From an uncultured Prevotella sp. (lineage in GTDB: Bacteria > Bacteroidota > Bacteroidia > Bacteroidales > Bacteroidaceae): a DNA stretch of 24,146 nucleotides. The position numbers and the translations under genes are program-made. Below are positions 1 through 6,109 of the stretch, piece by piece (within the stretch, counting starts at the first letter, position 1; the number at the start of each line of letters is the position of its first letter). Under the pieces are notes generated by a model. It was given only the letters and a program-made list of their open reading frames with translations. It had not been told where the DNA came from and did no database searches. The stretch is from positions 1 through 24,146 of the forward strand of contig CAKPST010000038.1 in assembly GCA_934183355.1 (NCBI GenBank), in the 5' to 3' direction.

Positions 1-40
1 CTGTAGGTAGCCGTATTGATATATGTCAAAATTCAATTTG

Positions 41-71
41 CAAAGATATCATTTTCAGGGGAATACGCAAA
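41..71 (-). promoter_or_regulatory. Bacteroidota-type promoter reading out of the left edge
   Basis: On the minus strand a TATCTTTG (-7 type, 48 to 41) is preceded by TTTG (-33 type, 71 to 68) with a 19-nt gap, matching the Bacteroidota primary sigma consensus. It would start a leftward transcript at about position 35, so the gene it serves lies mostly or wholly outside the window. No reading frame in 1-40 can be assigned. Confidence 0.6.
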
Positions 72-116
72 GAATTGAGACGAAAATTTGAATAAATTAA
101 CAAGAGGAGAGGTGGG

Positions 117-212
117 AAGACAATGTTGGTGGGGGACGACAATGAGGATGGGGGACGACAATGAGAATGGTGGGACGACAATGAGGATGAAAAACGACAA
201 CGTCGACAACGG
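117..212. repeat. Degenerate 19-20 bp tandem repeat (GACGACAATGAGGATG type)
   Basis: The motif GGGACGACAATGAGGATG recurs with GACGAC (or AACGAC) at 135, 154, 174 and 193, a spacing of 19, 20 and 19 bp. A weaker unit precedes it (GACAATG near 118), and degenerate GACAAC pieces follow to about 219. Short frames run through the block on both strands, but they are made only of the repeat and start no recognisable protein, so it is treated as non-coding. It lies left of the palindrome at 294-373 in the same gene-free block. Confidence 0.75.
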
Positions 213-236
213 GACAACAACTTGGGAAGTTTGTGC

Positions 237-256
237 GCCGTGCCGGTTGGCACGGC
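237..256. repeat. Perfect 8-bp stem, 4-nt loop hairpin
   Basis: GCCGTGCC, loop GGTT, then GGCACGGC. No T-run follows on either strand, so it is not an obvious intrinsic terminator. A hairpin of the same size (8-bp stem, 4-nt loop, different sequence) sits at 5835-5854 in the second repeat block. Confidence 0.7.
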
Positions 257-293
257 TTGAGAGGGACAAATAATTGACGGATAATTAACGGCC

Positions 294-373
294 TAATTAA
301 CGGATAATTAACCGACATTAACGACATAGATTATAAACGAGGTCGTTAATGCCGGTTAATTGACCGTTAATTA
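294..373. repeat. Large palindromic intergenic repeat, copy 1
   Basis: Two arms of 32 nt (294-325 and 342-373) are reverse complements at 29 of 32 positions by hand count, around a 16-nt A/T-rich loop. The arms are built from the word TTAATTAACGG and its variants. The same structure with nearly the same right arm (starting GTCGTTAATGCCGGTTAATT) occurs at 5677-5755, which makes this a dispersed family. It contains no coding frame. Its function is unknown; candidates are a non-autonomous mobile palindrome, a structured RNA or a protein-binding array. Confidence 0.8.
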
Positions 374-375
374 TT

Positions 376-483
376 CGTTAATTAAACCATTAATTTATTC
401 GTTAATTAAACCGTTAATTTATTCGTTAATTAAACCGTTAATTTATTCGTTAATCATTTCGTTAATTATCCGATATTTTTTCG
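376..483. repeat. 24-bp tandem repeat running to the stop of the next gene
   Basis: Units beginning CGTTAATTAAACC start at 376, 400 and 424 exactly 24 bp apart, and the second and third are identical. From 448 the repeat degenerates (CGTTAATCATTTCG, then CGTTAATTATCCG). The last CGTTAAT word covers the TAA stop (minus strand, 486 to 484) of the outer-membrane protein gene, so the array has grown up to or into the 3' end of that gene. Confidence 0.8.
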
Positions 484-1197
484 TTAATAGTTGACACCAA
501 AGCTGATGCCAAAGCATCTTGTTTGCGAGCGATCGAAATAGTCGTGGCAAATGTTAGCCAAACCTATGTCATAGCTCATATCAACATAAAACATGTCATA
601 GCTGACACCGCAACCGAAACGCAATCCTGCATCAAATCTCTTGAAGTAATGACTTGAGAACGAGCTTATTGTCTCGCGTTCGGCATAGTTGCGTCGCTTG
701 CCACCCACTCCAAATGCCATGTAGCATCCACCGAACGGCTGCAACATAAATCTATTGCCCAGCGAAACGCCGTATTTCACGACTGCCGGAATCTCAAGGT
801 AGTTGAGATTATAGGTTATTTTCTTGCCCTCCGAAACAGTTTTGCCGCCTTTTTCATTATACATTAGTCCCAACTCCAGATAGAGTGGTTCCGAAGAGCT
901 GAGTGATATTCCCATCACAGCTCCCACATTAACTCCAGTTATCGAATTACCAGCATTCAGCGCACGGTCGTCCGACTTGATAGTTGAGTAGGACGGACCA
1001 AGACGCAGTCCATAGTAGTTATCTGACATTCTCCAAAACAATCCATTGTGTTGCTTCGAATAGTTGCCATACCTCTGCGAATAGTCAAGTTGTCCTGTAC
1101 GTTGGTTATAATAGCGACTGTTCTCAAAGATCTGCGCATGCGACGTTGTTGCCGACATCACTAATGTCGCAACCGTCATTGTCAATAGTTTTTTCAT
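484..1197 (-). CDS. Small outer-membrane beta-barrel protein (PorT-like)
   Basis: The 237-residue protein begins with a clear Sec signal peptide (MKKLLTMTVATLVMSATTSHA, cut near residue 21). It continues with alternating hydrophobic and polar strands such as YYGLRLGPSYSTI, LYLELGLMYNEKG, LNYLEIPAVVKYGV and FDAGLRFGCGVSY, and ends in a short aromatic strand (FGISFGVNY). This is the usual look of the Bacteroidota outer-membrane beta-barrel family (PorT/OMP_b-brl_2 type). It lies 55 bp downstream of the guanine deaminase gene on the same strand and may share its transcript; I see no convincing promoter in the gap. The role is unknown; a small porin-like or structural barrel is likely. Its stop codon lies in the edge of the 24-bp repeat array. 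Confidence 0.75.
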   Translation of the reverse strand: MKKLLTMTVATLVMSATTSHAQIFENSRYYNQRTGQLDYSQRYGNYSKQHNGLFWRMSDNYYGLRLGPSYSTIKSDDRALNAGNSITGVNVGAVMGISLSSSEPLYLELGLMYNEKGGKTVSEGKKITYNLNYLEIPAVVKYGVSLGNRFMLQPFGGCYMAFGVGGKRRNYAERETISSFSSHYFKRFDAGLRFGCGVSYDMFYVDMSYDIGLANICHDYFDRSQTRCFGISFGVNY

Positions 1198-1252
1198 AAA
1201 AAGGGTCTTATTTAGTTTTTTATTACCTACAGTTTATTGATTGTGTTGACCA

Positions 1253-1726
1253 TCAATATTCTGTCTTATCCTCCGAGCGTTCCCACATACGGAATGCTTC
1301 CAAAGCCTCTTCTCCAAGCAAACGCTCCATCACCTTGTTGCGCTTGGCATTAGGCAGAGCCACCTCCTGGTATATAAAATCGTCGTCAAAACCTATAGCA
1401 GCCGCATCCTTACGGTCGTTGGCATAATAGATGTGGTCGAGATGAGCCCAATATATGGCTCCAAGACACATCGGACACGGCTCACACGACGTATATATGT
1501 CGCAGCCCTCAAGATTAAAAGTACCCAGACGTTGTGTTGCCTTGCGTATACAGTTCACCTCAGCATGTGCTGTCGGGTCATTGCTGATGGTTACGCTGTT
1601 TGACGCCTCGGCAATTATTTCATCGCCTTTCACTATTACTGCGCCAAACGGACCGCCTCCCGTGCACACGCTCTGCTTCGAGATAGCTATGGCACGTCTC
1701 ATGAATTCCTGCTGTTTATCTTTCAT
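1253..1726 (-). CDS. guaD: Guanine deaminase (cytidine deaminase fold)
   Basis: The 157-residue protein has the zinc-dependent nucleobase deaminase signature: HAE at 54-56 (zinc His54, proton-shuttling Glu56) and PCPMC at 83-87 (zinc Cys84 and Cys87). The flanking sequence (GGPFGAVIVKGDEIIAE, TISNDPTAHAE, YTSCEPCPMCLGAIYWA, FDDDFIYQE, C-terminal EY) closely follows my recollection of Bacillus subtilis GuaD and has the same length, so guanine to xanthine deamination is preferred over the tRNA adenosine deaminase TadA. It acts in the cytosol in purine salvage. It begins 11 bp after the M20 deacylase gene ends, so the two are very probably co-transcribed. Confidence 0.85.
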   Translation of the reverse strand: MKDKQQEFMRRAIAISKQSVCTGGGPFGAVIVKGDEIIAEASNSVTISNDPTAHAEVNCIRKATQRLGTFNLEGCDIYTSCEPCPMCLGAIYWAHLDHIYYANDRKDAAAIGFDDDFIYQEVALPNAKRNKVMERLLGEEALEAFRMWERSEDKTEY

Positions 1727-1737
1727 AATATTTCGTT

Positions 1738-2796
1738 TTAGTGTTTGTCTGTTATTAAGTTTACGTATGTACTAATGGCATCCTCTATCTCGCTGACACG
1801 TATATACTCGTCGGCAGAGTGTGAGCGTGCAGAGTCGCCAGGACCAAGTTTCAGCGACTGCCACGGCATCAGAGCCTGGTCGCTGAGTGTGGGCGAACCG
1901 AATGGCTGCTTGCCCATAGCCGTGAGTCGTCTCACCAGTGCATGGTCGGCATTGATAGACGACGAGTGCAGACGGAAGGAGCGTGCACGACACTCGCATT
2001 TGGTGTGAGCGTCTACAAACTCATACACCTCCTCGTTGGTATAAAGCTCGTTGGTGCGCACGTCCACCACGATGCGACACTCGTCGGGCACCACGTTGTG
2101 CTGTGTGCCAGCGTTTATCACCGTGGCGTTCATCACCGTCGGTCCGAGATGCTCGCTCACCCGCTTAAATCTATAGTCGCGTATCCACACAAGGTCGTCC
2201 AACGCCTCATACAGAGCGTTCACGCCCTCGCCACGTGCGGCATGTCCACTCTTGCCATGCGCCGTCAGGTCGAGCACCATGAGTCCCTTCTCAGCCACAG
2301 CAGGCTGCATGCCCGTTGGTTCGCCCACTATCGCCACGTCTATATGCGGCAGCAGCGGTATGGCACGGCTTATACCGTCCTTGCCCGACACCTCCTCCTC
2401 GGCAGAAGCGAGATAAACGAGGTTGTATTCGAGGTCGGTTCTATCGGCAAGCATTCGGAATGTCTGCAACAGCGACACCAGTCCGCCACCACAATCGTTA
2501 GAGCCAAGTCCATAGAGCGTGTCGCCCTCCATATCGGGTGCAAACGGATTGCGTGTCCACGATGCCACGGGTCGCACAGTGTCTATATGCGCATTGAACA
2601 GCAACGTAGGTTTCGTAGGGTCTACGTGTCCCATAGTCCACACGTTGTTAGCCTCGCGCTGCGTATGCAGTCCGTAGCTCTCCATCGTCTGCTGCATGAT
2701 GTCTGCGGCGGCTTTCTCGTTGCGGCTCACCGACTCGGTTGCTATGAGGTGGCGCAGCAGTGCCACGGCATCAGCGGTGTATTGCTTTATTTCCAT
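1738..2796 (-). CDS. M20 family acyl-amino-acid deacylase, ArgE-like
   Basis: The 352-residue metallohydrolase has M20 motifs in order: FNAHIDTV (His70, Asp72), GLGSNDCGGG (bridging Asp101), SAEEEVSGKDG (Glu133/134, general base and ligand) and VGEPT (Glu159 area), with a dimerisation lid from about residue 170 and a late His in SARSHSADEY. It resembles the Bacteroidota proteins annotated as acetylornithine or N-succinylornithine deacetylase of arginine synthesis, but substrate cannot be read from sequence and no other arg gene is nearby. A longer frame is open to 2871. The start at 2796 is chosen because M20 homology begins there and a TAATTTTG box lies just upstream. It heads the likely operon with guaD. 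Confidence 0.8.
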   Translation of the reverse strand: MEIKQYTADAVALLRHLIATESVSRNEKAAADIMQQTMESYGLHTQREANNVWTMGHVDPTKPTLLFNAHIDTVRPVASWTRNPFAPDMEGDTLYGLGSNDCGGGLVSLLQTFRMLADRTDLEYNLVYLASAEEEVSGKDGISRAIPLLPHIDVAIVGEPTGMQPAVAEKGLMVLDLTAHGKSGHAARGEGVNALYEALDDLVWIRDYRFKRVSEHLGPTVMNATVINAGTQHNVVPDECRIVVDVRTNELYTNEEVYEFVDAHTKCECRARSFRLHSSSINADHALVRRLTAMGKQPFGSPTLSDQALMPWQSLKLGPGDSARSHSADEYIRVSEIEDAISTYVNLITDKH

Positions 2797-2807
2797 ATTT
2801 TTCAATG

Positions 2808-2815
2808 CAAAATTA
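2808..2815 (-). promoter_or_regulatory. Possible -7 box for the M20-guaD transcript
   Basis: TAATTTTG on the minus strand fits TAnnTTTG and lies 11 nt before the chosen ATG. The nearest TTTG upstream is only 12 nt away, so the -33 element is poor. If real, the mRNA would have almost no leader. Confidence 0.35.
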
Positions 2816-2883
2816 ATATTTATTGCGCAAACTTGTTGCATCTGCCTCCCACTTTTTAGCTCATTAGCCACAAAATACAGAAA

Positions 2884-2924
2884 GCAAAAACGCCAGAGAA
2901 GAAAGATTAACTTTCTCTCTGGCG
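2884..2924 (-). terminator. Intrinsic terminator of the M23 peptidase gene
   Basis: Read on the minus strand, CGCCAGAGAGAAAG pairs with CTTTCTTCTCTGGCG (one-base bulge) across a short TTAAT loop and is followed by TTTTTGCTTT. It lies 35 bp past the stop of the M23 gene and separates it from the M20 operon. Confidence 0.85.
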
Positions 2925-2958
2925 TACGATTCTAATATAATATGGTAAAATAAACCCT

Positions 2959-3906
2959 TTATGAATAGCGCAAAATCTGACCTGGACGCAGACGCGACTT
3001 CTTTGATATGTGGTTGAGCTTGCAAATCTTCTCTATTGTCACACCACGTTTCTTCGATATATATTCGAGTGTCTCGCCCTTTGCCACCTTGTGATACTGC
3101 ACCTGATCGGCAAGTCCCGATGTCATGCGATTGTTTGTAGCAAAGTCGTTGTCGCTTGTCTCGCGTGCCATGACCGAGCCGTCCTGCTTGCCACGCAGAC
3201 GTGTTGCTGTGGCTGATTCGTCGGCATAAGTCGAACGATTGAAGGCATAATAGTCGCCTGTTACGTCCTGTTCGCGGAAGTCGAACATCAGTGCCGGATT
3301 GAGAGCTACACCGCAAAGACGTGTCTCAAAGTGCAGATGCGAGCCTGTGCTTCGTCCCGTGTTGCCACCGAGTCCGATGACATCTCCTGCACGCACTTCC
3401 TGATTTTCCTCCACAAGCTGCTTAGAGAGGTGTCCGTATATAGTCTCCAGACCATTGTTGTGGCGAATTACGATATACTTGCCATATCCGCCTCCCTCAT
3501 AGCGCACGATGCGCACCTTGCCCGAGAAGGCCGAGCGAATGGTGTCGCCGATATACACCTTGATGTCGAGTCCCTTGTGCTGACGTCCCCAACGCGAACC
3601 AAAATTGCTAGTGATGACGCGGTTGGTGGTAGGCATGCAGAAGTGACGAAGGTCTATCTTATAGTGCTCTGGCAACTCTGTTGCACGATGTGCATAGCGG
3701 TTGTCCCAGTTGGCATATAGTTCTGATGCTGGATTCTCCGCATCTTCCTTCATTGAGATATTGCGGAGCATGATTGTGTCCACTGCTGCCATCTTGCGGT
3801 CTACAGGTGCCTGTCTTGCGAGAAGGTCCTGACCGTGCGCTGGAATAGACGCTACGGCAAACAGCATGGATATTGCAAATGTCTTTAATGTTTTCTTCAA
3901 ATTCAT
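2959..3906 (-). CDS. Secreted M23 endopeptidase with C-terminal LysM
   Basis: The 315-residue protein has an N-terminal signal peptide (MNLKKTLKTFAISMLFAVASIPAHGQ). Its lysostaphin-type M23 domain spans about residues 95-205, and the zinc residues are present: HKGLD (His110, Asp114), the YGHL histidine (His159) and HLHF (His190, His192). A LysM domain (about 271-315, KVAKGETLEYISKKRGVTI...GQILRYS) follows. The expected role is cleavage of peptidoglycan cross-bridges in the periplasm, with LysM holding the enzyme on glycan. It is a single-gene unit with a terminator downstream and a roughly 120-nt leader upstream. Since the metal ligands are intact, an active enzyme is more likely than an EnvC/NlpD-type activator. 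Confidence 0.88.
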   Translation of the reverse strand: MNLKKTLKTFAISMLFAVASIPAHGQDLLARQAPVDRKMAAVDTIMLRNISMKEDAENPASELYANWDNRYAHRATELPEHYKIDLRHFCMPTTNRVITSNFGSRWGRQHKGLDIKVYIGDTIRSAFSGKVRIVRYEGGGYGKYIVIRHNNGLETIYGHLSKQLVEENQEVRAGDVIGLGGNTGRSTGSHLHFETRLCGVALNPALMFDFREQDVTGDYYAFNRSTYADESATATRLRGKQDGSVMARETSDNDFATNNRMTSGLADQVQYHKVAKGETLEYISKKRGVTIEKICKLNHISKKSRLRPGQILRYS

Positions 3907-3948
3907 TTTTTAGGGCACGTTTTAATTAGATTAGAATGAGTATTTCAT

Positions 3949-4038
3949 TCTTTCAAAAGGTGATCGTTGAACTAAAAGTTGTTCAACCCTGTTTTTGTAA
4001 TGCTGAGTTAGCACTTTTGTAATTGCGATGCAAAGTTA
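3949..4038 (-). promoter_or_regulatory. Promoter and structured leader of the M23 gene
   Basis: A TAACTTTG box on the minus strand (4038 to 4031) fits the -7 consensus; a matching -33 TTTG is not visible. The leader of about 120 nt could form small hairpins: GTTGAAC/GTTCAAC at 3966-3987 with an 8-nt loop, and GAATGA/TCATTC near 3936-3952. The rest of the gene-free stretch 4039-4210 is A/T-rich and shows nothing else. Confidence 0.45.
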
Positions 4039-4210
4039 CTAAAAATATCGTATAATAATGCACCCCGCCCCACCTGTTTAACAGTTTTTGTAACATATTT
4101 AACAGTTAAACGTGTTCATTCTTAATTAATTATGTATGTTTAGAGATTGTCCCTTATTTAGCATTTGTTTGACAAATAATTAACAAACTGTCCTAATAAT
4201 AAATAAACGA

Positions 4211-4242
4211 TTTGCCTGTCGTAAGCCATTTCATTACTTTTG
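4211..4242 (+). promoter_or_regulatory. Promoter giving a nearly leaderless mRNA
   Basis: TTTG at 4211-4214, a 20-nt gap, then TACTTTTG at 4235-4242: a full match to the Bacteroidota consensus. The ATG of the next gene is at 4248, only 5 nt after the box, so transcription should start at or within a few bases of the start codon. A longer frame open from 4212 would begin inside the promoter and is rejected. Confidence 0.65.
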
Positions 4243-4247
4243 CAGCC

Positions 4248-4730
4248 ATGAAGAAAACTACGCAAGCACTGCTGTTGACGCTGTTTTGCACAGCGGCACA
4301 CGCCCAACACCACCCCGTGATAGCCGACATGGACACACGTCTGCCTCTGTCGGGGGTTGTCGTGTCTACATCCAATGGGCAGCGCGTCACCACCGACTAC
4401 ACGGGACGCTTCCACACGCAGCTGCCCTTCAGTAGTGCCACGGTGTCCAAGAAGCACTACATGCAGCGTTGCGTTGGCACCACTGAGCTACAGCAGGACA
4501 CCATCTTCCTCATTCCGCAGGAGGTGGTGCTCGAAGGTGTCGTTATCACTTCGCCCGGATTTGCCTTCGATGCCCAGAAGGCTACACGCAGCATACGCGA
4601 CAATGCGGCGCTGCCCAACCCCAACCAGGGATTCAACCTGCTCGGACTCTTTCAGCTCCTCTCTCCGTCTAAGAGTATGAAGACTAAGTCGAGAGCTGAG
4701 AAGATAAAGAAGATACTTGATAAATATTGA
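4248..4730 (+). CDS. Secreted protein with carboxypeptidase-regulatory-like domain
   Basis: A 160-residue protein with a signal peptide (MKKTTQALLLTLFCTAAHAQ). A beta-sandwich-like stretch at about residues 22-105 (IADMDTRLPLSGVVVSTSNG, TTDYTGRFHTQLPF, EVVLEGVVI) resembles the CarboxypepD_reg/peptidase-associated domain that often precedes TonB-dependent receptors, but here no plug or barrel follows. It ends in a basic lysine-rich tail (KTKSRAEKIKKILDKY). The function is unknown; a periplasmic or outer-membrane binding role is possible. The GNAT gene starts 28 bp downstream and is probably co-transcribed. Confidence 0.6.
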   Translation: MKKTTQALLLTLFCTAAHAQHHPVIADMDTRLPLSGVVVSTSNGQRVTTDYTGRFHTQLPFSSATVSKKHYMQRCVGTTELQQDTIFLIPQEVVLEGVVITSPGFAFDAQKATRSIRDNAALPNPNQGFNLLGLFQLLSPSKSMKTKSRAEKIKKILDKY

Positions 4731-4758
4731 TTTACTCTACTAATACAAAAGATTCCTT

Positions 4759-5373
4759 ATGAAGATTATTAAAGCTACCCCAGCCCATGCAGCCGACATC
4801 GCGCAGCTCATCATGACTGCCATGACTGACGACTGCTGCCAGTTTCTCGTAGGCAACGACCACACCCTCGACGATTTCTATCAGACTATGGTGCGACTTG
4901 TGCTCATGGACGACTCGCAATATAGCTGGCGCAACGCTTTCATGGCTATCGACGACGAGGCTCTGCCCACCGACGGCAAGCAGACTCTCTCCATCGACTA
5001 TGCTCCCGTGGCTGGTGCCATCGTGGGATATGACGGCAAAGACTTGCATCGTCTGCGTCGCCGATTTCAGGAGGCTGCCCTCTCCGACTGGCACATGGAC
5101 TACTCGCAGATGGACGACGAGACTCAGGAGGGTGAGTTTTATGTCGACTCGCTCGCTGTCTATCCCGAATATCGCAAGCGTGGCATCGCCTCTATGCTCA
5201 TGAAGCATCTCATCTCGCATGCCGCAAGCTTGGGGCTGCCTACGGCGCTGCTCGTGGACAAGGGCAATCCTAAGGCTGAACGCCTATATACAGCACTCGG
5301 ATTCACCTATCGCAATGATGCCAAATGGGGCGGTCATGAGATGAAACACATGGTGAACGACTCCGAACTCTAA
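4759..5373 (+). CDS. GNAT family N-acetyltransferase
   Basis: The 204-residue protein has an N-terminal beta-alpha start typical of GNAT enzymes (MKIIKATPAHAADIAQLI). The acetyl-CoA-binding motif A is at about residues 132-150 (DSLAVYPEYRKRGIASMLM, with RKRGIA as the pyrophosphate loop), and motif B follows with LLVDKGNPKAERLYTALGF. About 60 residues between strand 1 and motif A (roughly 55-115) are less conserved and hold the acceptor-side insert. The substrate cannot be predicted. It is the second gene of a likely pair with the secreted protein upstream. No terminator is seen; the inverted-repeat element begins 48 bp after the stop. Confidence 0.85.
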   Translation: MKIIKATPAHAADIAQLIMTAMTDDCCQFLVGNDHTLDDFYQTMVRLVLMDDSQYSWRNAFMAIDDEALPTDGKQTLSIDYAPVAGAIVGYDGKDLHRLRRRFQEAALSDWHMDYSQMDDETQEGEFYVDSLAVYPEYRKRGIASMLMKHLISHAASLGLPTALLVDKGNPKAERLYTALGFTYRNDAKWGGHEMKHMVNDSEL

Positions 5374-5551
5374 CCCCCTGTCTACACGAAATGGACTACC
5401 GTGAATAAGTTTTCCATTTTCTACTGCAATCTGCAATAATCGACAAAATATCGCTATAAAGCATTGACGCACAAGACGTTGAACGATTGCAGTAGGACTT
5501 GCAGTAAGAACGTCTACTGCAAGCAAATGTACAATGGGCTTTGTATATTGA

Positions 5552-5626
5552 CTACTAAGCCCTCGTACACACCCTACTAAGCCCTTGTACACTCTCTACA
5601 AGGCCCATGTAGCAGTCGTACTAAGG
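5552..5626. repeat. 22-bp tandem repeat inside the element
   Basis: Units of the form CTACTAAGCCCTTGTAC start at 5552, 5574, 5596 and 5618, each 22 bp apart; the last is partial. A degenerate related unit (TACAATGGGCTTTGTA) precedes at 5530. The unit at 5596 is itself nearly palindromic (CTACA...TGTAG). The array has no equivalent in the right half of the element. Confidence 0.7.
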
Positions 5627-5676
5627 CGAAAAAATTAACGAACAATTAACGGTTGATTGATGAACAATTAACGGTT

Positions 5677-5755
5677 TAATTAACGGGTAATTAACCGCAA
5701 TTAATGACAAAGATAATAACAAGGTCGTTAATGCCGGTTAATTGCCCGTTAATTA
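5677..5755. repeat. Large palindromic intergenic repeat, copy 2
   Basis: Arms of 32 nt (5677-5708 and 5724-5755) are reverse complements at 28 of 32 positions around a 15-nt loop. It is the same family and orientation as 294-373: the right arms read GTCGTTAATGCCGGTTAATT in both, and the loops are related (AAAGATAATAACAAG here). Flanking TTAATTAACG words extend the symmetry to about 5634 and 5800. Confidence 0.8.
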
Positions 5756-5815
5756 TTCGTTAATTTAATCGTTAATTATTCGTTAATTACGTCGTTAATT
5801 ACATCGAAGTTGAAT

Positions 5816-5854
5816 AGTCACTTCGTGACTCGCCAAGGCAGATTCATCTGCCTT
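5816..5854. repeat. Two adjacent perfect hairpins
   Basis: AGTCAC-TTC-GTGACT (5816-5830, 6-bp stem) is followed at once by AAGGCAGA-TTCA-TCTGCCTT (5835-5854, 8-bp stem, 4-nt loop). Neither is followed by a T-run on the plus strand. They sit directly inside the right arm of the element. Confidence 0.7.
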
Positions 5855-6109
5855 GCAGTAGCCACTCCTACTGCAAGCCCTACTACAATTCTACAACTCT
5901 TTATGCATCAGTGCTTTACGCCGCTATTTCTTCAATAATTGCAGATTGCAGTAGAAAAAAAAAAAAAATAATAATTAAGCAATCGTTTGCACCATATTTT
6001 CATGCTTTTCATATCACAAGCCTCAGCCTCAACAGAAAAATCGTATTAATTTTGGGGCGCAATAACTCTCTTAAACTTAGATAATATTTAACTTTTACCA
6101 ATTACAATC

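Larger units (their letters stand above)
5421..5954. repeat. Nested inverted-repeat element framed by ~100-bp arms, no ORF
   Basis: The left arm 5421-5520 and the right arm 5855-5954 are reverse complements without gaps over 100 positions (about 77 of 100 identical by hand count; the outermost 17 are identical, CTACTGCAATCTGCAAT). Inside, in order, are a 22-bp tandem repeat (5552-5626), the TTAATTAACG palindrome (5677-5755), TTAATT-rich repeats to about 5800 and two small hairpins (5816-5854). The right end abuts a run of 14 A (5955-5968), opposite TTTT at the left end. No frame of useful length crosses it. It looks like a MITE-type non-autonomous element or a very long structured RNA. Target duplications cannot be recognised because of the homopolymers. 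It fills most of 5374-6109; the remainder (5969-6109) is the A/T-rich leader region of the starch genes with no promoter I can call firmly. Confidence 0.75.

Noticed and set aside
237..256. Intrinsic terminator
   Set aside because: The stem is perfect, but no T-run follows on either strand and no gene ends next to it.
26..327. Four overlapping short frames (60-78 residues) on both strands
   Set aside because: They only translate the 19-20 bp repeats and flanking A/T-rich sequence; composition is repetitive (HCRPP..., MRMGDDNENGG...) and no domain or promoter fits.
376..463. CRISPR array suspected in the regularly spaced TTAATT repeats
   Set aside because: The 24-bp units are contiguous, with no variable spacers and no cas genes nearby; they are a simple tandem repeat.
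1253..1726. TadA tRNA adenosine deaminase
   Set aside because: The NDPTAHAE, GFDDDFIY and C-terminal EY features match guanine deaminase GuaD better than TadA.
1942..2859. 305-residue plus-strand frame
   Set aside because: It is the antisense shadow of the M20 deacylase gene, whose motifs are complete on the minus strand.
5284..5592. 102-residue minus-strand frame over the end of the GNAT gene and the left arm
   Set aside because: It is half antisense to GNAT and half repeat sequence, with no recognisable feature.
5421..5954. Insertion sequence or retron-like system
   Set aside because: No transposase or reverse transcriptase frame is present in or beside the element; only a non-autonomous or RNA role remains possible.
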